Of a DNA stretch of 42,515 nt, positions 28,809 through 37,046 are shown piece by piece. The DNA lies in assembly GCA_016219275.1 (NCBI GenBank), contig JACRBM010000073.1, positions 1 through 42,515 of the forward strand, read 5' to 3'. The position numbers and the translations under genes are program-made. The DNA is from Chloroflexota bacterium (GTDB lineage Bacteria > Chloroflexota > Anaerolineae > UBA4142). Position 1 is the stretch's first letter; every line of letters begins with the position of its first letter. The notes under the pieces are model-generated. The model saw only the letters and a list, made by a program, of their open reading frames with translations, was not told the DNA's origin and did no database searches.

Positions 28809-29435
28809 TCATGGTTCTGGTAGCGACAACATTTCGGTTTCAGGTATTGTCTTGGAATAGGTTTGTCCACGATAAACGTAGGTCACTTCTAGTTTCTTTA
28901 CTACGCCTGGCGTAGGATCACCCCCAAGCTCTTCGTTAGTTACACTTATTTGAAGCTTGCCATCTTTTATCTTTGCTCGCAGCACGGGGGCAACATCCAT
29001 CCAGCCGTTGTTCGCTCCATATTTTGCCGAAAGAATGGCGAGGTCACTTTTCGCTGAAGGAGCCGTCGGGGTTTCGAGGAATTTGGCTTCTGCTTCCTCT
29101 AATTGAGTTATGGGAGCAAGCTTCGTCATGAAATCAGGATTGAACACAACTTTCCATATGCTGATTATCAGCCCAAGTGTGTCGGCAAATAGAGCAGCCC
29201 CTGCAAGGGAAACAACCGTAATTGAAAAGGATGCAAAGTTGAAAAGTATGTATGATGAGACTATCATGATTCCTGTCAGGAGAATAACCGATGAGTATCC
29301 CATGACTAGCCGCAGAAGAAACCAGCGGTTCTCATGTGCTTTATGCTGGTCAAAGGTCTCCCGCTCTTCCCGCAGTCTTTCCTTGATGCGTTCGATCACA
29401 GGTTGAAACGATGCTTCTGGAGAAATCTCTGTCAT
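28809..29435 (-). CDS. Membrane protein with C-terminal DUF3395-like domain
   Basis: A protein of 208 residues. A charged helical N-terminus (VIERIKERLREERETFDQHK) leads to two membrane helices (about 43-90: VMGYSSVILLTGIMIVSSYI and SFSITVVSLAGAALFADTLG). The C-terminal part (about 125-208) reads AKYGANNGWMDVAPVLRAKI, ISVTNEELGGDPTPGVVKKL, EVTYVYRGQTYS, resembling DUF3395, a domain known from DnaJC11-type proteins and bacterial membrane proteins; recognition is from memory. Function is unknown. ATG at 29435 has GAGG 9 bp upstream. Base use is clearly AT-richer than the neighbours (21 G/C of 60 in 29221-29280), suggesting acquired DNA together with the hydrolase gene. Confidence 0.7.
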   Translation of the reverse strand: MTEISPEASFQPVIERIKERLREERETFDQHKAHENRWFLLRLVMGYSSVILLTGIMIVSSYILFNFASFSITVVSLAGAALFADTLGLIISIWKVVFNPDFMTKLAPITQLEEAEAKFLETPTAPSAKSDLAILSAKYGANNGWMDVAPVLRAKIKDGKLQISVTNEELGGDPTPGVVKKLEVTYVYRGQTYSKTIPETEMLSLPEP

Positions 29436-29561
29436 GGTAGTTGCCTCGTAATGAATAGGTATTTGCAAATCACGGCTGTGGAGTCACGCGACTCTTGAAC
29501 AAGCGGAATGTCTGGAAACGTTAGAGCCGCACGACGGCGCGCGCGCTTCGACGTCCTGGTG

Positions 29562-29840
29562 TCACGCGCTTTCCCGCGCGCGCTGTTGGGCGGCGTATGT
29601 TTCGCGATGGGCGTCCACTCTATCGGCTATCTGAATACCCACCTTTGCCATCCCAGGACATTCAAACGGAAATCGCCCATCGCGAAACTTATATTTCACG
29701 ACATTCTGGTTGACGTGAAGCAATTTTTTCACGCTCGAATTGCCTTGCTTCCCGCACTCGAAGGTGCGGGAAACCAGATTCGGTTTTCGTCTCAAACGAT
29801 AAAGACCCATCAGGTTTTCAAAACCTGATGGGTCTCTCAT
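29562..29840 (-). CDS. Possible remnant gene, uncharacterised
   Basis: A frame of 92 codons in the gap between the DUF3395-like gene and the ANTAR regulator. The part after the terminator hairpin reads KPNLVSRTFECGKQGNSSVK, KLLHVNQNVVKYKFRDGRFP and ECPGMAKVGIQIADRVDAHR; its mixed composition is more protein-like than the Arg/Ala-rich shadows common here. Its only ATGs lie in the terminator palindrome of the gene before it and have no Shine-Dalgarno, so the real start may be lost. No family is recognised. The rest of the gap (29436-29561) shows no gene. Confidence 0.3.
   Translation of the reverse strand: MRDPSGFENLMGLYRLRRKPNLVSRTFECGKQGNSSVKKLLHVNQNVVKYKFRDGRFPFECPGMAKVGIQIADRVDAHRETYAAQQRARESA
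29803..29835 (-). terminator. Terminator of the ANTAR regulator gene (palindromic repeat)
   Basis: Perfect 16-bp arms, AGACCCATCAGGTTTT (29803-29818) and AAAACCTGATGGGTCT (29820-29835), around one base. On the minus strand it is followed by TTTATCG, 7 bp after the ANTAR stop. Same AGGTTT/AAACCT core as 23171-23203. Confidence 0.8.
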
Positions 29841-29842
29841 TG

Positions 29843-30424
29843 TTACGTCTTCGCTTCCTGCGCCAGGATGATCGCCTCGGCGATGTCCTTCATTGGCTTG
29901 CGCGTGTTCATGCTCATCTTTTGAATCTTGCGGAACGCCTCTTGCTCGGTCAATCCTTGTTGATCCATCAAGATGCCCTTGGCGCGATCCACCAACTTGC
30001 GCGTTTCGAGCGTTTCCTTCAGCCCGCCCATTTCTTTTTCGAGTTCGCGGAACTCTTGAAAGCGCGCGAGCGCAATGTCAATCGCCGGCGCGATCTCTTG
30101 TTCGCGGAACGGCTTGACGAGATAGCCGACCACGCCGGCTTCCTTTGCCCGCTCGACCAAATCGCGATGACTGTACGCGGTGAGCAGTAACACCGGCGCG
30201 ATCTTTTCCTGGGTCATCAGCTTCGCCGCCTCGATGCCGTCCATGTCCGGCATCTTGATGTCCATGATCACGACATCTGGTTTCAATTCACGCGCGGCAT
30301 TCACCGCGCTCAAGCCATCGCCGGCTTCGCCTACGACCAAATAGCCGAGATTGGTGAGCATCTCGCGCAAGTCGGTGCGAATGACCGATTCGTCGTCGGC
30401 AATGATTACTCGGGTTCGTTCCAT
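29843..30424 (-). CDS. ANTAR-domain response regulator
   Basis: A regulator of 193 residues that probably acts on RNA. Receiver domain: RVIIADDESVIRTDLREML with acidic pocket Asp10/Asp11, phospho-acceptor Asp55 in VVIMDIKMPDMDG, Thr82 and Lys104 (YLVKPF). After a helical linker, the ANTAR domain (about 130-190) reads LETRKLVDRAKGILMDQQGL and EAFRKIQKMSMNTRKPMKDI. ANTAR proteins, once phosphorylated, bind paired hairpins in leader RNAs and prevent termination. Its start overlaps the histidine kinase gene by 19 bp, and the pair corresponds to the PdtaS/PdtaR arrangement. No paired-hexaloop target is found in this window by eye. Confidence 0.93.
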   Translation of the reverse strand: MERTRVIIADDESVIRTDLREMLTNLGYLVVGEAGDGLSAVNAARELKPDVVIMDIKMPDMDGIEAAKLMTQEKIAPVLLLTAYSHRDLVERAKEAGVVGYLVKPFREQEIAPAIDIALARFQEFRELEKEMGGLKETLETRKLVDRAKGILMDQQGLTEQEAFRKIQKMSMNTRKPMKDIAEAIILAQEAKT

Positions 30425-31923
30425 TCTTCGCCTCCAAGCGGAATCTTGGGAAAGCGCACGATGGCGGAAACGCCATGGTCGCTTGTCATATCGAATTGAC
30501 CTTTGAGGTCCTGGGTCACTAACATTTGAACGATTCGCAGACCGAGCGAATCGAGTCGTTCTAGATCAAAACCGGGCGGCAGTTCTTGCCCGTCGTCGTG
30601 CACGACGATCCGCACCGCATCGCCGTCGTCGTGAAAGGTCAGCGAGATCGTGCCGCCTTCCGCGCGCGCATCATAGCCGTGCTCCAACGCGTTCTGCAAC
30701 AACTCGTTGATGACGAGCGCGCAACTCGTCGCTTGGCGCGCCGGCAAGTACATATTCGGTCCGGCAAGTTGCAGCGCGAAATGGCGCGCCGGATCGAGAA
30801 CGCCGGCTTGCATCTGCGTCAAGATGCGTTGCGCGACCTCGCGAATATTGATCACGCGCGAATCTTGCGCCGACAAGAATTCGTGAATCACCGCGATGCT
30901 GAGAATGCGATTGACCGCTTCGCCGAGCGCGCCCTTGGCTTCGGTCGTCTGCATGCGGCGCGATTGCATCCGCAATAGCGACGCGACGGTTTGCAAGTCG
31001 TTCTTGACGCGATGATGCATCTCTTTGATCATCGTCGTCTTGACGAGCAGTTCGCGCTGGCGACGCCGCGCGTCGGTCGCGTCGTGAATCAGCAGAAACG
31101 CGCCGGCGGGTTGCGCGCGCGTGCCGCTGAACAGCGCGCCGCGTTCGTACCGCACAAGCGGAATTGCCTTTTTAATCCAGGTGCGCCCGCGCTCTTCGAT
31201 TTCGAGTTGCGCGCACGTGCGTTCTTTGATCGCGCGGCTCACCAACTCGTCGTCGTGCATTTCGAGATAACTGAGCAGTTTGCCGGCGAGCGGTTCGCCG
31301 TAGCCGATGTTGCGATACAAATTCACTGCGATGCCGCTCATGTAACGAATCACGCCCTCGGCGTCCATCAACAAAATGCCGTCGTGTTCGCCGAACGGCG
31401 CGAGCGTTTCGATGCCCAGCGGCTCGCCGCGCAGAGTCATCTGTTGAAACAACCTGAGTCCGCGCTGAAAAAACTCGCTGCGCCGTTTGAGCCGTTCGCT
31501 TTCGAGCAGGTTCGTTTCGATCAACAAACCGCCGATCACTTTGCCGGTCGAATTCTCGATCGGGTACGCTTCCTGGACGACCGGCGCGAGCGCGCCTTCG
31601 GACGATGTGTGATCGGAAATCGCGTAATCGCGCTGTGTGCGGATGTACTGTCGTTCGGTCAGGGCGCGAAAGAGCGCGTTCGCGTTCGCGCGATTCAAGT
31701 CGCCGCCGGCGAGCGTCTCGCGATGAATCGGCACGACCGAATGCGGTCGCGCCTGCGCGAGGATTTCGACGCGCGCGTTGCCGCGCAACGCGCCGAGAAA
31801 AATATCCGCGCGACTCAGGTCGGCGAGCAGAGGAATCACACGCGCGCTGTTCGCCAAAATCGTGTCATCGCGGGTGAGCGGTTTGGATTCCTGGACTTGG
31901 ACTACGCTGTCTATTTGTCCCAT
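30406..31923 (-). CDS. Sensor histidine kinase, PdtaS-like (HisKA_2 type)
   Basis: Soluble sensor kinase of 505 residues, partner of the ANTAR regulator. Order of domains: an N-terminal GAF-like sensor (about 10-145; LSRADIFLGALRG, ALFRALTERQYIRTQRDYAI), a PAS domain (about 175-290; FGEHDGILLMDAEGVIRYMS), then HisKA_2 with EMHHRVKNDLQTVASLLRMQ (phospho-His near 304), and the ATPase with N-box INELLQNALEHG (near 406) and G-box GLRIVQMLV. The HHRVKN box is the hallmark of the family that pairs with ANTAR proteins. ATG at 31923 is the best start, as frames further upstream enter the terminator; the Shine-Dalgarno is weak. No membrane segment, so the signal is cytoplasmic. Confidence 0.92.
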   Translation of the reverse strand: MGQIDSVVQVQESKPLTRDDTILANSARVIPLLADLSRADIFLGALRGNARVEILAQARPHSVVPIHRETLAGGDLNRANANALFRALTERQYIRTQRDYAISDHTSSEGALAPVVQEAYPIENSTGKVIGGLLIETNLLESERLKRRSEFFQRGLRLFQQMTLRGEPLGIETLAPFGEHDGILLMDAEGVIRYMSGIAVNLYRNIGYGEPLAGKLLSYLEMHDDELVSRAIKERTCAQLEIEERGRTWIKKAIPLVRYERGALFSGTRAQPAGAFLLIHDATDARRRQRELLVKTTMIKEMHHRVKNDLQTVASLLRMQSRRMQTTEAKGALGEAVNRILSIAVIHEFLSAQDSRVINIREVAQRILTQMQAGVLDPARHFALQLAGPNMYLPARQATSCALVINELLQNALEHGYDARAEGGTISLTFHDDGDAVRIVVHDDGQELPPGFDLERLDSLGLRIVQMLVTQDLKGQFDMTSDHGVSAIVRFPKIPLGGEEWNEPE

Positions 31924-31951
31924 TTCATCTACAAACGGTTTGGAATAAAAT

Positions 31952-31977
31952 AAAGCCGAGGTGATGCGCCTCGACTT
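31952..31977 (-). terminator. Terminator of tRNA-Pro
   Basis: On the minus strand AAAGTCGAGG pairs with CCTCGGCTTT (10 bp, one G-T pair) and is followed by ATTTTATT. It lies about 65 bp downstream of the tRNA 3' end. Confidence 0.7.
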
Positions 31978-32040
31978 TTCATTTACGAGTCCAAGATGCG
32001 ACCTCTCGGCGCTGAGGGGAGGCATCCAAGACTAGGAGTG

Positions 32041-32114
32041 TCGGGGCGAGAGGATTTGAACCTCCGACCACTTGTACCCCATACAAGTGCGCTACCGGGC
32101 TGCGCTACGCCCCG
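32041..32114 (-). tRNA. tRNA-Pro (anticodon GGG)
   Basis: A 74-nt cloverleaf on the minus strand: acceptor CGGGGCG/CGCCCCG with discriminator A; D-arm GCGCAGCCCGGTAGCGC; anticodon stem CTTGT/ACAAG with loop ATGGGGT (anticodon GGG); T-arm GGAGG/CCTCT with loop TTCAAAT. CCA is not encoded. It reads CCC and CCU. Confidence 0.93.
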
Positions 32115-32127
32115 ATTTCCGCCGACG

Positions 32128-32156
32128 ATTATAGCAAAGAGTGGTTGATTTGGCAA
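32128..32156 (-). promoter_or_regulatory. Promoter of tRNA-Pro
   Basis: On the minus strand TTGCCA, a 17-bp spacer and TATAAT preceded by TGC. The tRNA begins 13 bp after the -10. Closely similar to the tRNA-Arg promoter. Confidence 0.8.
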
Positions 32157-32261
32157 ATAAACGACACGGAATTTTACACGGTGTTTGCAAATGATTCATC
32201 TGTCTTTCATTGTGTAGAGATAGAGTGACGCGTAAAGACTCGTACTCATCGGGAGAAAAAA

Positions 32262-33932
32262 ATGAAGAACCCACTATTCGCTGTTTCGGTTTTGATCGTG
32301 ATCACAGCTCTTGCCGCGTGTAGCGCGCCTACGCAACCACTCGCGCCAACCGCCCTACCGACGAGCCAACCGGCAAGCCCAACGGTTGCGCCGCCAACCA
32401 TCGTCCGCGCCAACGATCCAACTACCCAACCACCCAGCACCCCAACTACCCAACCAACCAACCAACCAACTAAACAACCCAACATCATTTTCATTCTCAC
32501 CGACGATTTGGACGCGGCGTCCATTCCCTTCATGCCCAAACTCAAATCGTTGATGACCGACCAGGGTACGACATTCACCAACTTTTTCATCAACATGCCG
32601 CTCTGCTGTCCCTCGCGCACCGAAATTTTGCGCGGACAGTACGCGCACAACACCCAGATTCTCGGCAACACGCCGCCGTCCGGCGGATTTCAAAAATTTT
32701 TCCAACTCGGCGAAGAGCAATCCACGATTGCGACGTGGTTGCAGAGCGCGGGTTATCGCACGATGCTCGCCGGCAAATATCTGAACGGATATCCGGATCG
32801 TTCCAACTTGATGTATATTCCGCCGGGCTGGACGGAATGGTACAGCGCGATGAAAGGGAACGCGTACGGCGAATACAACTATACCTTGAACGAAACCGGC
32901 AAACAGGTTGCATACGGCAACAAGCCGGAAGATTACGGCACCGATGTGTACGCGCGCAAGACCGCGGATTTCATTACGCGAACAGCCAAAGACGGGAAAC
33001 CATTTTTCGCGTACGTGTCGGTGTACGCACCGCACGGTCCGGCGACGCCCGCGCCGCGCCACGAAAAAATGTTTCTCGATGTCACCGTGCCGCGCTCGGC
33101 GAATTTTAACGAAGACGATGTGAGCGACAAACCGGCGTACATCCGCAATCGTTCCAAACTGACCGCGCGTGAAATCACGCGCTTGACCGAGGACTATCGT
33201 AAGCGTTTGCAATCGTTGCAAGCGGTGGACGACATGATCGAAACACTCGTCAACACGCTCAAGACGACCGGGCAACTCGACAACACGTACATCTTTTTCA
33301 CATCGGACAATGGTTTTCACCTGGGCAATCATCGCCAGCTGACCGGCAAGGTCGCGCCGTACGAAGAAGAAATTCGCGTGACGATGATCGTGCGCGGACC
33401 CGGCGTACCCGCCGGCAAATCGCTCGACTACTTGACCGGCAACATTGACCTCGCGCCGACTTGGGCAGACCTTGCGGGCGCGACTGCCCCAGGTTTTGTG
33501 GATGGTCGTTCGCTCGCGGCATTGTGGAGGAGCAATCCGCCGCGCGAATGGCGACAATGCTTCCTCGTCGAGAATGGTTTGATCACTTCGCAGATTCAAA
33601 CGCGCGCCGCGCGCCAAGTGGTCAACACACCGCCCGAGTTGCTCGAACCGCCGGACGCGGATGACGAGGAGGCGGCGACGCCGACTGCCGCCAACCGCGC
33701 GCCGCTCGGCGTGCCATCGTATCGCGGTCTGCGCACAAACGATTATCTCTATGTCGAATATGTCACCGGCGAAAAAGAGTTGTATAATATCAAAAGCGAT
33801 CCGTACGAATTGCAGAACCTCGCGGCAAAAGCGGACGCTGCCTTGTTGACTCAACTCGCTGCGCGGCTCAAGCAGATGACGACGTGCGCGGGCGCGAATT
33901 GTCGCACGACCGAAAACGTCTTGTTCAAGTAA
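32262..33932 (+). CDS. Sulfatase, lipoprotein
   Basis: A lipid-anchored sulfatase of 556 residues that removes sulfate esters, probably from polysaccharide outside the cell. The signal peptide ends in a clear lipobox ALAAC (Cys20). A Pro/Thr/Gln stalk (about 22-72) follows. The catalytic domain starts NIIFILTDDLDAA with metal-binding Asp81/Asp82 and holds the formylglycine motif C-C-P-S-R at 115-119 (CxPSR type), so Cys115 needs a maturation enzyme not encoded here. FTSDNGFHLGNHRQLTGK near 350 gives further metal and His ligands; the C-terminus shows the usual ELYNIKSDPYELQNLA. ATG at 32262 has GGGAG 8 bp upstream. The stalk is encoded partly by a CCAA tetranucleotide tract. Confidence 0.93.
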   Translation: MKNPLFAVSVLIVITALAACSAPTQPLAPTALPTSQPASPTVAPPTIVRANDPTTQPPSTPTTQPTNQPTKQPNIIFILTDDLDAASIPFMPKLKSLMTDQGTTFTNFFINMPLCCPSRTEILRGQYAHNTQILGNTPPSGGFQKFFQLGEEQSTIATWLQSAGYRTMLAGKYLNGYPDRSNLMYIPPGWTEWYSAMKGNAYGEYNYTLNETGKQVAYGNKPEDYGTDVYARKTADFITRTAKDGKPFFAYVSVYAPHGPATPAPRHEKMFLDVTVPRSANFNEDDVSDKPAYIRNRSKLTAREITRLTEDYRKRLQSLQAVDDMIETLVNTLKTTGQLDNTYIFFTSDNGFHLGNHRQLTGKVAPYEEEIRVTMIVRGPGVPAGKSLDYLTGNIDLAPTWADLAGATAPGFVDGRSLAALWRSNPPREWRQCFLVENGLITSQIQTRAARQVVNTPPELLEPPDADDEEAATPTAANRAPLGVPSYRGLRTNDYLYVEYVTGEKELYNIKSDPYELQNLAAKADAALLTQLAARLKQMTTCAGANCRTTENVLFK

Positions 33933-33968
33933 CGGATCGTAGGGCAATAGACATTATCGGGAATAAGA

Positions 33969-34043
33969 CCTTTCTCGCCAAGCCGCCAAGAACGCCAAGT
34001 TTTTTTAAGATGATTCTTTGCGTGCTTTGCGTCTTGGCGAGAG
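33969..34043. repeat. Inverted repeat CTCGCCAAG / CTTGGCGAG
   Basis: CTCGCCAAG (33974-33982) is followed by related GCCGCCAAG and GAACGCCAAG units, a T-run, and the inverse CTTGGCGAG (34033-34041). The 199-bp gap between the sulfatase and hydrolase genes holds no gene. Confidence 0.65.
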
Positions 34044-34131
34044 GTAAAAGTTGTTTCCGATAAAGTCTAATTTTCCAGAATTGCCAAACAAAATCCGCGT
34101 GTGGCGAAGATAGGGTGAAAAGAGATCGCGT

Positions 34132-35331
34132 ATGAAACAGTTTGCTCTCCTAGTCCTGGTTTTGATCGCGACGGCGTGCGCGACCTCCACCCGCGCGCCG
34201 ACCACCTTACCTCCACTCACACCGGTTCCACCCACGTTGACGGAACTCGCCCCGACCCAAGCCGCGCCCGGCGAGGTGGTGCGCGTGATCGGCAAAGGCG
34301 GATATCTTTTCACGCCGCCCAGTGGTTACAACGAATCCGCGCGCGACTGGCAACTGGTGTTCGATGGCAAGCCGGTCGCGCGGCTCAATTGCATGAGCAA
34401 TCATTGCGAAACGCAAATGACGGTGCCGACAGACGCGACCGCGGGCGCGCACGAAATATCCGTCGAAGGTGGTTCGAAACTCGCGTTGCAAGTAGTCGTG
34501 AAAACCGCGCGCGCGACACCCAAACCGGTTCCCTCGCCGCAATCCGCTGACGCGCCGAATTCGTACTGGGTGACGAATCCGATGAGCAACGCGCACTTGT
34601 TCGTCCAACTGATCGTGCCGAAAAACACGGGCGGCAAGTTGCCGACGCTCGTTCTCGTTCCGGGTGGAATCGGGGCGAGCAACAATTTTACTGATTTGCC
34701 GTATCGCGCGCAAACGTTTGCCAATGCCGGATTCGCGGTCGTCGTGTTCGACCCCGATGGACGCGGCAAGAGTAGCGGCGTCGAAAACTATGACGGGCGC
34801 GCGCACCAGGACGGTCTCGCCGCGATTCTCCGATTTGTCGCGACCCTGGATCAGGTGGATGCGAAAAAAATCGGACTCGTCACGTACTCGTACGGCATTA
34901 CGATGGGAACCGGCGCGCTCGCGCGCCATCCCGATGTGCCGGTGAAATTTTTGATAGACTGGGAAGGTCCGGCGAATCGCAATAACACGACCGGGGGTTG
35001 TCGCGCCAATACGCCGGGCGGCATTCAATGGCAGTCGTGCGCCGACGAAGGATTCTGGCGCGAGCGCGAAGCCGTGAATTTTATTGCCAGGGTGCGCGTA
35101 CCGTACCAGCGCATCCAATCCGAAATAGATCACGTTCAGCCGGACAATTCGCACGCGCTCGCGATGGTCAACGCGGCGGCGCAAGCTAAACTGCCATTCG
35201 TGCGCTTGAACGACGATTCGCCAAATCAAATCTATGATCCTGCCGCGCCGCCCGCGATGTTGCCCGAACTTCAAGACCGCAAACTCGAATCGCGCATCAT
35301 CAAGTACGCGCAAGAGTTGTTCGCCCGATAA
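34132..35331 (+). CDS. Lipoprotein alpha/beta-hydrolase with TYSYG nucleophile elbow (paralogue A)
   Basis: A secreted hydrolase of 399 residues. The signal peptide ends LIATAC (Cys16, an acceptable lipobox). A Pro/Thr stalk leads to a small beta domain (about 40-125; PGEVVRVIGKGGYLFTPPSG with Cys87/Cys92). The alpha/beta-hydrolase domain starts TLVLVPGGIG, then FDPDGRGKSSG, the nucleophile elbow VTYSYGITMG (Ser253; the usual first Gly of GxSxG is Thr), DWEGP (Asp276) and SEIDHVQPDNSHAL (His334). It is clearly paralogous to the gene at 37047, which lacks the beta domain. Substrate unknown; an ester or acyl group of a polysaccharide fits the neighbourhood (sulfatase upstream, GH39-like gene downstream). 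The start is the first Met of the signal; ribosome site weak. Confidence 0.78.
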   Translation: MKQFALLVLVLIATACATSTRAPTTLPPLTPVPPTLTELAPTQAAPGEVVRVIGKGGYLFTPPSGYNESARDWQLVFDGKPVARLNCMSNHCETQMTVPTDATAGAHEISVEGGSKLALQVVVKTARATPKPVPSPQSADAPNSYWVTNPMSNAHLFVQLIVPKNTGGKLPTLVLVPGGIGASNNFTDLPYRAQTFANAGFAVVVFDPDGRGKSSGVENYDGRAHQDGLAAILRFVATLDQVDAKKIGLVTYSYGITMGTGALARHPDVPVKFLIDWEGPANRNNTTGGCRANTPGGIQWQSCADEGFWREREAVNFIARVRVPYQRIQSEIDHVQPDNSHALAMVNAAAQAKLPFVRLNDDSPNQIYDPAAPPAMLPELQDRKLESRIIKYAQELFAR

Positions 35332-35364
35332 CGCCGGGCTGACAAATCTTGCGGATCGTTTCGT

Positions 35365-35388
35365 AGGGGCGTTCAATTGAACGCCCCT
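35365..35388. repeat. Perfect 24-nt palindrome
   Basis: AGGGGCGTTCAATTGAACGC followed by CCCT reads the same on both strands. It lies in a 257-bp gap without a gene, which also carries degenerate ATGCGAA/TTGCGAG repeats near 35505-35535 but no clear promoter. It could work as a weak bidirectional terminator. Confidence 0.65.
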
Positions 35389-35588
35389 TCTGCATAGTAT
35401 GTGAATTGACGAAGCGGCAACAAGAAATTTACGCGCCGATTACACGCGACTCAGGTCGCTCTCATTTGCGGATGAGACAATCCGCGCAAGAGTTGTCGTG
35501 GGAAATGCGAAATGCGAATTGCGAGTTGCGTGAACCATAAACGCGTTCGTCACACATCGCGCCTCACACATCACTCGACGGAGACACA

Positions 35589-37037
35589 ATGACCAGGACA
35601 TTCCTTGCTCTCAGCGGACTTGTTCTCATCGCGACCGCGTGCGTCCCCACACCAACGCCGACCGCGCAGCCAACGCCGACAGCGACCGCATCATCTAATT
35701 TACGCGCGCAATCCAATACACCAACGGCAACTCGCATCGCCGCGCGCGCGCAGGTTACGATCACGCTAGGCGCGGCGATGGACGCGCCGATCAATCGCTT
35801 GCTTGGCGTGAACATCGGACCTGTGCCCGCCGGGTCGGATCCGAAAAACGCTGACCTGGCGAACGCGTACAAACAAATCGGCGTCAACCTGGTTCGCACG
35901 CACGATTTTTACGGACCGCTTGACATGGCGGTGATGTATCCCGATCGCGCGCGCGATCCCGCCGATCAAAAATCGTACGATTTCACCAAGAGCGATGCGA
36001 TATGGCGCGCCATCGTGAACGGTGGATTCGAACCGTACTTGCGCCTCGGCGATTCGTACAATAACGCCAAGCCGCCGGCGAACGCGCAGGAACGCGCGAA
36101 CTGGGTCAAGGCGGCAGTCGCGGTGATTCGGCATTATCGCGAAGGCAAGTGGAATGGATTCACGACCCAGTTTCGCTACGTCGAAATCTGGAACGAGCCG
36201 GACAATCAGCAATTTTGGAGCAAGCCGCGCACGGCGCAAGAGTATTTCCAATTGTACGACGAGACCGCGCGCGCGCTCAAGCAAACCTTCCCCGATCTGA
36301 TCGTCGGCGCGCCGGGATTGACGCCGGCGGGCGCGCTCGCGCCGCAGGGCAAAAAGTGGACCCAGGATTTTCTCGATTACGTGAGACAGAAGAACGCGCC
36401 GCTCGATTTCTTTTCCTGGCACATGTACTCGAACGATCCGAACGATTGGGCGAACGCCGCGCAATTTTATCGCCGCGAACTCGACGCGCGCGGATTTACC
36501 AAGACGGCGCAACACGTCACCGAGTGGAACACCCAGACCAAATCCGACGCGATGAAAGGCGCGGAGGCAACCGCGCTGCGCACCAGCGGACAAGGCGCGG
36601 CGATTCTCACCGCGGCGTGGATCGCGATGCAACAAAACGGCGTCGCGGTCGCGACGTTTTATCGCGGTCCCGATCCGGCGCTGGACGCGCCGACGTTCTA
36701 TGGTATGTTTTACGCGGACGGCAAACCGAAACGAATCGCGCTCGCGTTTTCGCTATGGACCAAACTCGCCGATCATCCGCAACGCGTGAATGTGTCCGCC
36801 GCGCCGAACACCTCGCTGTGGATGCTCGCCGGAAAAAACGATGCGGGCGAAAGTGCGTTGCTGATCGCGAATCCAACTGCCGCGGCGACCACGTACTCGA
36901 TAGCGGGCGCGGAAAATCGCGCGACCACGATCTGGCAGGTGAACGACGCGAGCGCGCAAGTTCAATCGCTCGCGTCGCCGGGAGCCGTGATCGAAATCGG
37001 CGGCAACACGATGCAACTCGTGATCCTCAAAAAATAA
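35589..37037 (+). CDS. Glycoside hydrolase (GH39-like), lipoprotein
   Basis: A lipid-anchored glycosidase of 482 residues. Signal peptide MTRTFLALSGLVLIATAC (Cys18), then a Pro/Thr stalk to about residue 55. The TIM-barrel domain reads LLGVNIGPVP, GVNLVRTHDFYGPLDMAVMY, EIWNEPDNQQFW with acid/base Glu203, and HVTEWNT with nucleophile Glu312; the WNEPD and TEW motifs fit clan GH-A, and the layout is closest to GH39-like xylosidases and iduronidases. A C-terminal beta domain follows (about 390-482). The ATG has GGAG about 8 bp upstream. The first 18 codons are nearly the same as in the gene at 38134. It sits between the two hydrolase paralogues; exo-type attack on a heteropolysaccharide is the likely role, with the linkage unknown. 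Confidence 0.85.
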   Translation: MTRTFLALSGLVLIATACVPTPTPTAQPTPTATASSNLRAQSNTPTATRIAARAQVTITLGAAMDAPINRLLGVNIGPVPAGSDPKNADLANAYKQIGVNLVRTHDFYGPLDMAVMYPDRARDPADQKSYDFTKSDAIWRAIVNGGFEPYLRLGDSYNNAKPPANAQERANWVKAAVAVIRHYREGKWNGFTTQFRYVEIWNEPDNQQFWSKPRTAQEYFQLYDETARALKQTFPDLIVGAPGLTPAGALAPQGKKWTQDFLDYVRQKNAPLDFFSWHMYSNDPNDWANAAQFYRRELDARGFTKTAQHVTEWNTQTKSDAMKGAEATALRTSGQGAAILTAAWIAMQQNGVAVATFYRGPDPALDAPTFYGMFYADGKPKRIALAFSLWTKLADHPQRVNVSAAPNTSLWMLAGKNDAGESALLIANPTAAATTYSIAGAENRATTIWQVNDASAQVQSLASPGAVIEIGGNTMQLVILKK

Positions 37038-37046
37038 GGAGCATCC

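Noticed and set aside
32100-32262. Promoter for the sulfatase gene (TTGCAA at 32184)
   Set aside because: The hexamer 17 bp downstream (CATTGT) is too far from a -10 consensus to support a call.
33784-33792. TATAAT-like string near 33784
   Set aside because: It lies inside the sulfatase coding sequence and has no -35 element or downstream gene at a suitable distance.
32355-33947. 530-codon minus-strand frame opposite the sulfatase
   Set aside because: Shadow of the sulfatase codons; no start signal or motif, while the plus frame has lipobox and CxPSR motif.
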